The notes under the pieces were generated by a model. The model ran no database searches. It was not told where the DNA came from and saw only the letters and a list, made by a program, of their open reading frames with translations. 39,936 bases of DNA from Janibacter hoylei PVAS-1 (lineage in GTDB: Bacteria; Actinomycetota; Actinomycetes; Actinomycetales; Dermatophilaceae): assembly GCF_000297495.1 (NCBI RefSeq), contig NZ_ALWX01000011.1, positions 1 through 39,936 on the forward strand, in the 5' to 3' direction. Below are positions 22,721-32,618 of the stretch, one piece after another. Every line of letters starts with the position of its first letter. Position 1 is the first letter of the stretch. The position numbers were made by a program, and so were the translations under genes.

Positions 22721-23684
22721 GGTCCACGTGCTGACTGCGGCGGACCCCGTGGCCGCCTTCGTCGAGGCCGACCGGATCGGTGTGCCTGTCGCCCTGCCGA
22801 CCTCCGGCACCTCCGGCCGGCCCCGCACCGTGGTGCGGACGACGGCGTCGTGGACCGACTCCTTCGCCGCTGTCAGCGAGCTGACCGGGACGACGTCGGG
22901 CAGTCGGGTGTGGGTCCCCGGTCCGGTCACCGCGACGATGAACCTCTTCGCCACCGTCCACGCCCGCTGGGCCGGCGCGCGGCTCGTCGACGCGCTCGAC
23001 GACGCCACCCACGCCCACCTGACCCCCACGGCCCTGCGCCGCCTGCTCGCCGACGGCACCGACCTCACCGGCCGCACGCTCGTCGTCGCCGGTGACCGCA
23101 CCACCCCGGCCGAGGCGAGCGCCGTCACCGCCGTGGGAGGTCACCTCCACCACTACTACGGCGCCGCCGAGCTCTCCTTCGTCGCCTGGGGCGGGCACAG
23201 CGACGACCTGCGTCCCTTCCCCGGCGTCGCCGTCGAGTCGCGGGCGGGGACGCTGTGGGTGGACTCCCCCTTCGTCAGCGACGGGTACCTCGAGCCCGAC
23301 CACGAGCTGCGGCGCGAAGGGGACTGGGTCACCGTCGGCGACCACGGCGAGGTCGTCGACGGCCGGGTCGTCGTCCACGGCCGCGCCGGCGGCATCACCA
23401 CCGCAGGGGCTACCGTCCGCATCGCCGACGTCGAAGCCGTCCTGCGGCCCCGGTCCACCGGCGAGGTCGTCGTCGTCGGCCTGCCCCACCCCGACCTCGG
23501 CGAGGTCGTCGCCGCCGCCGTCACGCATGCTGGGGACGTGCCCCACCTGACCGCCGTCGCCCGCGAGCACCTCGCCCCCACCCAACGACCACGCCGCTGG
23601 CTGCACCTCGACCCGCTGCCACGGACCGGGCACGACAAGATCGACCGCGCGGCCGTGCGCTCCGCCCTCGAGGAGGCACGATGA
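22707..23684 (+). CDS. Short AMP-binding acyl-CoA ligase in the biotin operon
   Basis: 325 residues from ATG 22707, overlapping bioY. ANL-superfamily motifs are present: the P-loop TSGTSGRPR (A3), YYGAAELS (A5), GDHGEVVDGRVVVHGR (A7/A8) and the C-terminal catalytic Lys in PRTGHDKIDR (A10). These enzymes activate an acid with ATP and transfer it to CoA. The protein begins almost directly at the A3 motif, so most of the usual N-terminal subdomain (about 150 residues) is missing, giving a MenE-like minimal size. The substrate is unknown. Location inside bioY...bioMN suggests pimelate, biotin or a biotin side-chain derivative. Confidence 0.8.
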   Translation: MPSSEVHVLTAADPVAAFVEADRIGVPVALPTSGTSGRPRTVVRTTASWTDSFAAVSELTGTTSGSRVWVPGPVTATMNLFATVHARWAGARLVDALDDATHAHLTPTALRRLLADGTDLTGRTLVVAGDRTTPAEASAVTAVGGHLHHYYGAAELSFVAWGGHSDDLRPFPGVAVESRAGTLWVDSPFVSDGYLEPDHELRREGDWVTVGDHGEVVDGRVVVHGRAGGITTAGATVRIADVEAVLRPRSTGEVVVVGLPHPDLGEVVAAAVTHAGDVPHLTAVAREHLAPTQRPRRWLHLDPLPRTGHDKIDRAAVRSALEEAR

Positions 23685-24802
23685 GCCACCCCGTGATCGT
23701 CGCCGGCACCCGCTCGGCCATCGGCACCGCCGGCCGCTCCCTCGCCGGTATCCGCGCCGACCAGCTCGCCGGCCCTGTGCTCGCCGCGACCCTCGAGCGG
23801 TCCGGCCTCGCCCCGACCGACGTCACCGACGTCGTCCTCGGCAACTGCATGGGCCCCGGCGGTGACGTCGCCCGCTCCGCGGCCCTGCTCGCCGGCCTGC
23901 CCGCCGCCGTGCCCGCGCTCACCGTCGACCGGCAGTGTGCGAGCGGCCTGGCCGCCATCGACGTCGCTGTCTCCCTCGTGCGCGGCGGGGCGGGTGCCGT
24001 GCTCGCCGGGGGCGTCGAGTCGGTGAGCACCGCCCCGTGGCGGCACTGGCCACCCGTCGACGGTGCCGACCTCCTGCGCTACGAGCGGGCCCCCTTCGCC
24101 CCGGAGGCTGGGAGGACCCCGAGATGGGGCTGGCCAACGACCTGCTCGCGCAGGAGGCCGGCGTGACGCGCGAGCGCCAGGACGCGTACGCGGCCCGTTC
24201 GCACGCGCGGGCGGTGGCCGCCCGCGGGGCGGGCGTCTTCGACGCGGAGGTCGTCGCCGTCGCCGGCGTGACCCGCGACGACCGGCCCAAGGCGACGCTC
24301 ACCGTCGACAAGCTGGCCCGGCTACGACCGGCCTTCCGCGACGAAGGGAGCGTCACCGCCGGCAACTCCTGCGGCATCAGCGACGGGGCGGCCACCGTCG
24401 CCGTCGTCGACCGCCCGACGCACGAGCGGCTCGGCGGCCACGGCCTGCGCGTCCTCGCCACCGCGACGGCCGGCGTCGACCCGGCCCGCCCCCGGCCGCG
24501 GCCTCGTCCCCGCGACGCGGATGGCCCTGCAGCGCAGCGGGATCGGGCTCGACGATCTCGACGCCATCGAGATCAACGAGGCCTTCGCCGGCCAAGTCCT
24601 CGCCTGCTGCGACGAGCTGGGGCTCGACGCCGAGCGCGTGTGCGCGCAGGGCGGGGCCCTCGCCCTCGGCCACCCCTGGGGAGCCTCGGGCGCGGTCCTC
24701 GCCGTCCGGCTCCTCCACCAGCTGCGGCCCGGCGAGCTCGGCCTCGCCGCGATCGCCGCCGGCGGCGGGCAGGGCGTCGCGATGGTGGTGCAGGCATGCT
24801 GA
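23681..24802 (+). pseudogene. Thiolase-family protein with two compensating frameshifts
   Basis: The start ATG 23681 overlaps the ligase stop (ATGA). Frame one encodes PVIVAGTRSAIGTAGRSLAG and the nucleophile motif DRQCASGLAA. Near 24,107-24,109 a base is missing (GAGGCTGGG, expected GAGGCCTGGG), and the second frame continues WEDPEMGLANDLLAQEAG...TAGNSCGISDGAA. A C run at 24489-24493 has one base too many, and the third frame resumes GRGLVPATRMAL...EINEAFAGQV...GGALALGHPWGASGA. Corrected length is 373 residues. Asn (NEAFA) and His (GHPWG) are kept, but the second catalytic Cys, usually in C-x-GGG, is Ala (AIAAGGGQG). Thiolytic or condensing activity is therefore doubtful even if the frame is intact. 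A non-decarboxylating or binding role is possible. Confidence 0.8.
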
Positions 24803-25485
24803 TCGACGTCCGCGACGTGACCCACGGCTTCGACGGCCGCCCTCCCGTGCTGCGGGACCTGACCGTCCGCCTCGACGAGCACCGCATCGGGGTCATCGGG
24901 GCCAACGGGTCCGGCAAGTCGACCTTCGCCCGGATGCTCAACGGCCTCGTCGTCCCGGAGCACGGCACGGTGACCCTCGACGGCCTCGACACCACCCGCC
25001 AGGGCAAGCAGGTGCGACGCCGGGTCGGCTTCTGCTTCACCGACCCCGACTCGCAGATCGTCATGCCGACCGTCGCCGAGGACGTCGCCTTCGGCCTGAG
25101 GCGACGCGGCCTGTCCCGCGCCGAGATCGCCGACCGGGTCGAGGCCGCGCTCGCCGCACACGGGCTCGCCGGACGAGGCGACCACCCCGCACACCTGCTG
25201 AGCGGCGGGCAAAAACAACTCCTCGCCCTCGCCGCCGTCCTCGTCACGGAGCCCGACCTGCTCGTCATGGACGAGCCGACGACACTCCTCGACATCCGCA
25301 ACGCCCGTCGGGTCGCCGACGCCGTGCGGGCCCTGACCCAGCAGGTCGTCCTCGTCACCCACCACCTCGACCTGCTCACCGACTTCGACCGGGTGCTCGT
25401 CTTCGACGACAGCCGACTCGTCCACGACGGGCCGCCCGCCGAGGCGATCGCGCACTACCTCGACCTCATGGACGCCCGCCCGTGA
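24796..25485 (+). CDS. bioM: Energy-coupling factor ATPase for biotin uptake
   Basis: 229 residues from ATG 24796, overlapping the thiolase stop by 7 nt. It is a complete ABC ATPase: Walker A GANGSGKS (36-43), a Q-loop (DPDSQIVMPT), signature LSGGQKQ, Walker B LLVMDEPT and the H-switch VTHH. It is the ECF A component that drives BioY-mediated biotin uptake with BioN. A single ATPase gene is typical of dedicated BioMNY systems. Translation is probably coupled to the neighbours. Confidence 0.9.
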   Translation: MLIDVRDVTHGFDGRPPVLRDLTVRLDEHRIGVIGANGSGKSTFARMLNGLVVPEHGTVTLDGLDTTRQGKQVRRRVGFCFTDPDSQIVMPTVAEDVAFGLRRRGLSRAEIADRVEAALAAHGLAGRGDHPAHLLSGGQKQLLALAAVLVTEPDLLVMDEPTTLLDIRNARRVADAVRALTQQVVLVTHHLDLLTDFDRVLVFDDSRLVHDGPPAEAIAHYLDLMDARP

Positions 25486-26078
25486 TCGGGCTCTACCGCG
25501 ACGGCAGCTCGCTGCTGCACCGCCTCCCGGCCGGGGCCAAGTTGCTCGGGCTGCTCCTCGTGGGGGTCGCCTCCCCCTTCGTCCGGTCACCGCTCGTCAC
25601 GGCGAGCGGGCTGCTCCTCGTGCTGGCCGGCTACACCGTCGCGCGCATGCCGCTCCGCGTGCTCCTGCACCTCTTGCGACCGCTGCTCCTCGTCATGGTG
25701 CCGCTCGCCGTCTTCCAGACCATCGTCGCCGGGTGGCAGCGCGCCAGTGTCATCGTCGGGGTGCTCCTCGCCCTCGTCCTCCTCGCGAACCTCGTCACCC
25801 TCACCACGCGCACGAGCGATCTCATCGACGTCGTCGTGCGCGTCTGCGGCCCGCTGCGTCGCGTGGGCGTCGACCCCGAGCGCGTCGGGCTCATGCTGCA
25901 GCTGGCGATCCGCGCGGTCCCGCTCGTCATCGACCTCGGCCACCGCGTGCGCAGTGCCCAGCACGCACGGGGTCTGACCGCAAGCCCGCGGGCCTTCGCC
26001 GTACCGCTCATCGTCGGCGCGCTGCGTCGCGCCGACGAACTCGGCGACGCCCTCGCCGCCCGGGGGCTCGACGACTGA
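25482..26078 (+). CDS. bioN: Energy-coupling factor transmembrane protein for biotin uptake
   Basis: 198 residues from GTG 25482, overlapping bioM (GTGA). It has hydrophobic helices (LLGLLLVGVASPFV, VTASGLLLVLAGYTV, LLLVMVPLAVFQTIVAGW, VIVGVLLALVLLANLVTL) and two Ala-Arg-Gly motifs, AQHARGL and ALAARGL. In EcfT/BioN proteins these ARG motifs couple the ATPase to the transporter. It is the last gene of the biotin operon; no terminator is obvious before the next gene, 58 nt downstream. Confidence 0.9.
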   Translation: MIGLYRDGSSLLHRLPAGAKLLGLLLVGVASPFVRSPLVTASGLLLVLAGYTVARMPLRVLLHLLRPLLLVMVPLAVFQTIVAGWQRASVIVGVLLALVLLANLVTLTTRTSDLIDVVVRVCGPLRRVGVDPERVGLMLQLAIRAVPLVIDLGHRVRSAQHARGLTASPRAFAVPLIVGALRRADELGDALAARGLDD

Positions 26079-26136
26079 CACGTGCCTGTGGACAACCGCG
26101 GGCGACCCGTGGCAGACCGGATCTACCGTGCCGACC

Positions 26137-29100
26137 ATGCAGCTGCGGATGAACCTCGTCGACCGGTCCGACGGATCGAGCACGACCGTCGACCTGCGCG
26201 CCGCAGCCCACCACACGCTCGACGACCTCCTGGCCGCCCACGGCCGCACCGACACGAGGGTGCACGTCGGTGGCCGACGCGTACCGCCCGATGCGCCGAT
26301 CGGTCGACCGCCCCTCCTCGACGCGGCGACACTCGTCCTCGGCTCCGACGACGCCGAGGAGGACACCCTGCCTCGGCGAGCGCCCCTTCGCGTCGTCACG
26401 ACCTGCGGCCCTGACGCCGGCCGCACCCACGAGCTCCAGCCAGGGCGGCACACGATCGGCCGAGGCGAGGCTGCGACCCTGCGCGTCGCGGACGACGCGC
26501 TCTCCCGCGAGCACCTTGAGCTGACCGTCGACCGTGACGGCGTGCTCCTGCGTGACCTCGGCACGACCAACGGCACCACCGTCGACGGTGCGGCCGTCCC
26601 GGCCGCTGGCACCCGGGTGCGGGCCGGCAGCCACCTGCGCGCCGGCAGGAGCACCTTCGTCATCGAGGCCCACCGCCCCCGTCCCTCCCGTCGCACCGTG
26701 ACCGGCGACGGCACCCTCGGGGTCAACCCGCTCCCCCACGTCCCGCGGGCAGGCGCACCGCCGACCATCACCGTCCCTGCCGAGCCGAGCTCACCGCGCC
26801 GACGTCGCATCCCGTGGCTCATGGTGCTGCTCCCGCTGCCCTTCGCCGGGCTCCTCGCACTCTTCTTCGGGCCGCGGATGCTCCTCTTCGGCCTGCTCTC
26901 TCCGATCCTCGTCCTCGGGTCCACCCTGTCCGACCGGACCAGCTCCCGCCGCGAGCACAGGGAGGCCCACGCGGCCTGGGTCCGGGACCGTGCACGTGCC
27001 GGCGAGCGCTTGACCGCCGCCCTGGCCGCCGAGCGCCGCGACCGGTTGCGAGCAGCCCCTGATGCCGCGGCGCTGCTGGATGCCGCACGGGGCGACGGCC
27101 CCCACCTGTGGGAGCGACGGGTGGGCCACGAGCTCCACCTGTGCCTGCGCCTCGGACTCGGCGCCCTGCCCGCCCGTCTCGACGTGGAGCACCGAGCCGG
27201 CACCCGGGAGCATCCCGTGCTCGACGACGCGCCCCTCGTCGTCGACCTCACCGACATCGGGGTCCTCGGCATCGCCGGCGACCGCGTCCGCCGCGACCGA
27301 CTGGCACGGCACCTGCTCGGCCAGCTCGTCGTCCTGCACTCGCACCACGACGTGCGCGTGAGCGTCGTCGCCGACGACACGGGATGGTGGGCTCCCTTCG
27401 CCGGGCTGGTGCACCTGAGGGCGCACGACGACGACCCGGACTCCGCCCGGGCCACGGCCGACCCGGACGGCGGTGCCGCCGTGCTCGCCGACCTCGCCGC
27501 CCTGACGACCGCGCGAGTGGCGCAGACGCCCCGCTCACGGCACGACGCGAGCCCACCCCCGACGACCCACGTCGTCATCGTCGACGGCGCCGGCACGTGG
27601 CGCAGCGACCCCAACCTGCGCACGATCATGGGCACGGGGAGCGACCACCGGGTCCACGTCATCGCCCTGGCCGACGTCGCCGAGCACCTGCCCCACGAGG
27701 CCAGGGCGGTCGTCGCCCTCCACGACGACGACCTGCGCCTGCTGCGAGCCGACGAGCCGATCGCCCGCGGAGTCGTCGACGGCACCGGGGAGGCGTGGGC
27801 CCGCCGACTCACGACGGCACTGGCGCCGCTGCGCGACGCCACGCCCGGCAGCACGGGTGGCAGCCTGCCCACGGCTGCTCGCTGGGTCGACGTCGTCGGG
27901 TGCGACCCCGACGACCTCGACGGGTTCGCCGAGGAGTGGCGGCACGACGAGGGCACCCCCTCCGATCTCGAGGTCGTCGTCGGCGTCGGTGGCGACGGCC
28001 CGATGCGCCTCGACCTGCGCCGGGACGGCCCGCACGCCCTCGTCGCAGGCACGACCGGCTCCGGCAAGTCGGAGTTCCTGCAGACCTGGGTCGCCGCCCT
28101 GGCGGCGCACCTGTCGCCCGAGGAGATCACCTTCGTGCTCGTCGACTACAAGGGTGGCGCGGCCTTCGCCGAGTGCGCCCGGCTCCCGCACACCGTCGGC
28201 ATGCTCACCGACCTCGACCCGACCGCCGCCGAGCGCGCCCTGAGCAGCCTCGATGCCGAGCTCACCCGGCGCGAGCACATCCTCGCCGCCTCCGGCGCCC
28301 CCGACATCGACCGCCACCACGGCGACCCGCTCCCCCCGTCTCGTGATCGTCATCGACGAGTTCCGGATGCTCGCCGAGGAGCAGCCCGAGGCCCTCGCCC
28401 ACCTGCTGCGCATCGCGGCCGTCGGGCGCTCGCTCGGGGTCCACCTCGTCCTCGCGACGCAGCGACCGGGGGGCATCGTCTCGGCCGACATCCGCGCCAA
28501 CGTCAACCTGCGCATCGCGCTGCGGGTGCGCGACCGGTCCGACAGCGACGACGTCATCGGCTGCCCCGACGCGGCGGACCTCCCCGAGAGCGCTCCAGGG
28601 CGGGCTCTGGCGAGCACCGGGGGCGGTCCGGCGCGCGCCTTCCAGACCGGACGCATCGCCGGGCACGCCGCCGACTCCGAGGGACCTCTCCTCCTGCGAA
28701 GACCCGGCCGGCCCTGGCCCGTCGCCCCGCCGCAGCACGCTTCGGGCCCGAGTGACCTGGAGCGGCTGACCGCCACGCTGACCCAGCTGGCCGCCCGACT
28801 CGACGTGCCACCACCCCACCGGCCGTGGCTGCCGCCCCTGCCCGACGAGCTCACCGACACCCAGCTCCCTTCGGGCGAGACCGGCGCCGGCGCGCCCTTT
28901 GCCCTCATGGACCTGCCGACCGAGCAACGGCAGGTCGCCGCCGAGTGGTCGCCCGCCACAGGCCACTGGATGGTCGTCGGGGCGCCCGGCTCGGGGCGCA
29001 CGACGGCACTGGCAGCCGTCGTCCACGCCGCCGCCCGGCGGTGGTCACCCGACCGGCTCCAGGTCCAGGTCATCGGCGACGGGTCGGCCACGACGACCAC

Positions 29101-30299
29101 CCTGTCCGGCCTGGACCACGTCGGCAGCGTGGTCGACGGCGAGGATACGACGGTCGTCGGCAGGTTCCTCGAGCGCCTGGAGGCCGACATCAGCGACCGG
29201 CGTCGTCTCCTGCGAGCGAGCGGCCACGCCACCCTCGACGCGTGGTGGAGCGCCCACGACAGCGCCGGCGGGCCGACGCCCCCGCCACACCTCCTCCTCG
29301 CCGTCGATGGCTGGGGTCGGGTGACGCGCCCGCGCGGGGCGAGCGACCTCGGCGAGACGGCCGAGAGCCTCGAGACGCTCATGCGGGACGGGACCTCGGC
29401 CGGCCTGTGCGTCCTCGTCGCCGGCGGACGCGAGCTGCTGTCCGGGCGGGTGTCCTCCCTCGTCGCCTCGCGGCTCGTCCTGCACCTCGGCGATCGGGGC
29501 GACGCCGCCCTCGCCGGGCTCACCCGCACCCAGGTCTCCGAGCGCCTCGTCCCGGGACGTGCCCGGTGGCAGCCCGGCGGTCATCTCGTGCAGGTGGCCC
29601 GACCGGCATCCCCCCGCCGCGCCCCGTGCTGCGCCGACCACTCCCCCGTGGACCGTGTGCGCACTGCCCGACGAGGTGCTGCTCGCCGACCTGCCGCCCG
29701 GCGACCGGGAGATGGTCCCGGTGGGCCTCGGCGGCTCGGGTCGAGACCCCGTGCTGTGGCGCACCGACGGTGCGCGCCGATTCCTCGTCTGCGGCCCGGC
29801 CCGCAGCGGCCGGTCGACGGCACTCGCCATGCTGGCCGGGCAGCTCCGCTCCGCCGGCCAGCCGCTCGTCGTCCTCGGCTCCCCGGCGCTCGCCGACGGC
29901 CTCGGCTGCCCCACCCTCGGGCCCGACGACCGCGACGAGCTCGTCACCCTGCGTCAGCAGCACCCCGACCTGGCGGTCGTCGTCGACGACCTCGAGCGAC
30001 TCGAGGGCACCTCCGTCGCCGACGTCGTGCGCGAGATCGGGCGACGCCTGGATCTCGACCGCGGGCTCCTCATCGGGTCGACGACGACCCGAACGGCCGC
30101 CGGTCAGGTCCGCGGACTCGTCGCCGACCTCGCCCGCGAGCGCACCGGGCTGCTGCTCCAGCCACTCGCGCGGTCCGACGGTGACGCCCTCGGCCTGCGG
30201 GTCCCAGCGTTGCCCCGCCTCGCCGGGCGGGGCTACCTCGTCGTCGACGGCGTGGCCGAGGAGATCCAGGTCGCCCGGCCCGGCCCGACAGCGAGCTGA
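26137..30299 (+). pseudogene. FHA-domain FtsK/SpoIIIE ATPase, EssC/EccC-like, frameshifted twice
   Basis: From ATG 26137 (GTG 26128 is possible) the protein has an N-terminal ubiquitin-like segment (about 1-70), an FHA domain (about 80-180: GRHTIGRG, LSREH, LGTTNGT), a two-helix membrane hairpin (LPLPFAGLLALFFG, MLLFGLLSPILVLGST) and three P-loop domains. Walker A motifs are GTTGSGKS (about 638), GAPGSGRT (about 947) and GPARSGRS (about 1217); Walker B examples are LVIVIDEF and VVVDDLE. The layout parallels EssC/EccC, the motor of type VII secretion. Two six-C runs (28332-28337, 29610-29615) each hold one C too many; removing them gives one frame of 1,386 residues. Only the first ATPase has a fully canonical P-loop Lys. 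No other secretion genes adjoin. Confidence 0.8.
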
Positions 30300-30305
30300 T
30301 CCTCC

Positions 30306-32012
30306 TCAGGGCAGGCGGGGCGTCCGCGGCGGCTCGGTGCGACGTGTGCCCGTCGCCTCGAAGGCCGCGGCGATCGTCAGCAGCCGCACGTCGTCACCTC
30401 CGCGACCGGCGAAGGTCAGACCGACCGGCATCCCGATGTCACGCATCGTCCCCATCGGCACCGTGACCGTGGGGATGCCGAGGTGGCGGGGCACGAGGTT
30501 GCCGTTGGCGACCCACACGCCGTTGCGCCACGCGGCCTCGGCCGACGCCTCGCTGACGTCGGCATCCGCCGGCCCGACGTCGGCGACCGCGGGGAAGATC
30601 ACCGCGTCGAGACCGAGTCCGTCCATCCACTCCTCGAGGTCGACCCGACGGGTCTCCTCGAGGCCGCGCAGCCCCCCTTCGAGCAGGGGCAGGGTCGTGA
30701 CGTCCTCGACGACGCCGACCTCGCGCGCCCGGGTCACGTAGTCGGCGAGGTCGAAGTCGAGCTCACCGTACCGATCGGGCAACGCCCCCTCGGGGGGCGG
30801 GAAGATCTGCGCGCCGTCGACGTCGGCGAGCCGGTGGAGCCCCGGGTCGCCGTTGGCCCGCAAGAAGGTCTCCCAGCCCCACATCGACTGGTCCCAGATC
30901 TCCTCGTCGAGGTAGCCCTCCGGGAGCAGTCCGCGCGTCGCGACCGTCGGCGCACCGGCACGATCACCGTCGTAGTTGGACACCACGGGGAAGTCGCTCT
31001 CGACGACCTCCGCCCCCGCCGCCTCGAGGTCGGCCCGCGCCGCCGCGAAGAGCTCGAGGGAGCTGGCGCGCGGTACGATCCGCTCCCCGATGGGACCGCC
31101 GAAGCCGACCCCGGTGCCCGCCTCGTCGTCCGTCCCGAGGTACATGCGCGGCACCGCCAGGCGCAGTCCACGCAGAGGCTGCGAGCCGCCCGACCGCAGC
31201 GCGGGGTACGACGTCGGCCGGACCTGCGAGGGCGCAGGGACGTCGATCCACGGCTGGGTGCGCCACAGGTCGCCTGTGGTGTCCGGGTCGTCCACGACGA
31301 TGACGTCGAGCACCTCGAGCAGGTCGGCGATCGTCCGGGTGTGCGGCACGACGACGTCCATCGAGGGCACGAGCGGCCAGTTGCCGCGCACGGAGATGAC
31401 CCCGCGGGACGGGGTGTAGGCGCACAGGCCGTTGTTGCTCGCCGGAGCCCGGCCCGAGGACCACGTCTCCTCCCCCAGACCGAAGGCTGCGAAGCTCGCC
31501 GCCGTCGCCGTGCCCGACCCGTTGGACGATCCCGACCCGAAGGCCGCCGTGAGGTAGGCGCCGTTGTAGGGGCTCTCGGCACGCCCGTAGACACCGCGCT
31601 GCATCCCACCATTGGCCATGGGCGGCATGTTCGTCAGGCCGATGAGCACGGCACCGCCCGCCCGCAGCCGCTCGATGGTGAAGGCATCACGCTGGGCGAC
31701 CAGCTCGGCGAAGGCCGGCGACCCGCTCGCGCAGGTCAGTCCACGGACGAGGTAGGAGTCCTTGGCGGTGTAGGGGATGCCGTCGAGCGGCCCGAGGGTC
31801 GCCCCCTGCGCCCGCCTTTCGTCCGACGCCCGCGCCTCGTCGAGCACCGCCGGGTTGGCGACGACGACCGCGTTGAGCGCGGGCCCGCCGCGGTCGTAGG
31901 CCTCGATGCGGGCGAGGTAGGCCCGCACGAGCCCCTCGCTCGTCGTCCGGCCCGTCTCCAGAGCGTGCCGAAGGGAGGCGATGTCCGCCTCGACCACGTC
32001 GATGTCGGCCAT
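30306..32012 (-). CDS. Amidase signature-family hydrolase
   Basis: 568 residues from ATG 32010-32012. The Ser-cisSer-Lys triad of the amidase signature family is visible: K84 (IPYTAKDSY), the cis-serine in GSGSSNGSG (about 160-167) and the nucleophile S186 in GEETWSSGRAPA. The glycine/serine-rich signature lies at about 159-195. Such enzymes hydrolyse amide bonds in varied small molecules; the substrate cannot be told from sequence. The protein is about 70-100 residues longer than GatA-like members, has no signal peptide and no GatB/C partner nearby. Its start overlaps the stop of the upstream membrane-protein gene by one base (TGATG), so they are probably co-transcribed. Confidence 0.85.
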   Translation of the reverse strand: MADIDVVEADIASLRHALETGRTTSEGLVRAYLARIEAYDRGGPALNAVVVANPAVLDEARASDERRAQGATLGPLDGIPYTAKDSYLVRGLTCASGSPAFAELVAQRDAFTIERLRAGGAVLIGLTNMPPMANGGMQRGVYGRAESPYNGAYLTAAFGSGSSNGSGTATAASFAAFGLGEETWSSGRAPASNNGLCAYTPSRGVISVRGNWPLVPSMDVVVPHTRTIADLLEVLDVIVVDDPDTTGDLWRTQPWIDVPAPSQVRPTSYPALRSGGSQPLRGLRLAVPRMYLGTDDEAGTGVGFGGPIGERIVPRASSLELFAAARADLEAAGAEVVESDFPVVSNYDGDRAGAPTVATRGLLPEGYLDEEIWDQSMWGWETFLRANGDPGLHRLADVDGAQIFPPPEGALPDRYGELDFDLADYVTRAREVGVVEDVTTLPLLEGGLRGLEETRRVDLEEWMDGLGLDAVIFPAVADVGPADADVSEASAEAAWRNGVWVANGNLVPRHLGIPTVTVPMGTMRDIGMPVGLTFAGRGGDDVRLLTIAAAFEATGTRRTEPPRTPRLP

Positions 32013-32443
32013 CAGAGCGCGCGGTCCGGCAGGTCCGCCGACGGTGCGAGCAGCGCCGCCACGACACCCGCGACGGCGACGACGGCCAGGGTCAGGCCCA
32101 CCCACAACCCACTGGTCGTCGCCAGCGTCCACGCCGCCGGCAGGAGCAGGACGTTCCACACGATCGTCGGCGTGCGCGGCCACCGGGCCCCCTTGCGCCA
32201 GGCGGCAGCGAGCACCGCGAGGAGGATCGCGAAGATCAGGCAGACCACGAGCGACATCGACGCGACGTTGGCGTCGTCGCTGCGTCCGTCCGCGAGCTCG
32301 AGCCCGTAGAGGACGGCGGTCCCGACGAGGAAGAGGGCCTCGACGAGGCAGACGAGCGCCGCCGCGAGGGCGGACGGGGTGGGCGACGAAGGGGGTTGGC
32401 TCGAGGTCACGACCAGCAGCGTAGGTGACCCTTCGTGACTCAT
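32012..32443 (-). CDS. Four-helix integral membrane protein
   Basis: 143 residues if read from ATG 32441-32443; a GTG at about residue 13 (VTSSQPPSS) is equally possible, since no clear ribosome-binding site favours either. Four hydrophobic segments are predicted: ALAAALVCLVEALFLVGTAV (25-44), SLVVCLIFAILLAVLAAAW (64-82), IVWNVLLLPAAWTLATT (94-110) and GLWVGLTLAVVAVAGVVAAL (112-131). This type of small protein is common in actinobacteria and has no known function. It is the first gene of a pair with the amidase-signature hydrolase. The hydrolase is soluble, so the pairing may be only transcriptional. Confidence 0.65.
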   Translation of the reverse strand: MSHEGSPTLLVVTSSQPPSSPTPSALAAALVCLVEALFLVGTAVLYGLELADGRSDDANVASMSLVVCLIFAILLAVLAAAWRKGARWPRTPTIVWNVLLLPAAWTLATTSGLWVGLTLAVVAVAGVVAALLAPSADLPDRAL

Positions 32444-32618
32444 CACACGGCACGACGGAACAAAGCGGTCGTCCCACACTGTTGGCATACGGACCGGTAG
32501 CGTGAACAATGATGTGTGTTTTGGGTCGTGGACGCCCCGGCGGCACGACTCACACGTCGGCCCCGGCCAGCGACACACGATGTGCACGACCTCCCCGACG
32601 ACAAGGAGCACCACCCCC

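Noticed and set aside
25587..28130. 847-codon open frame on the minus strand
   Set aside because: Covers bioN and the FHA-FtsK gene in antisense; rich in Arg/Ser with no domain.
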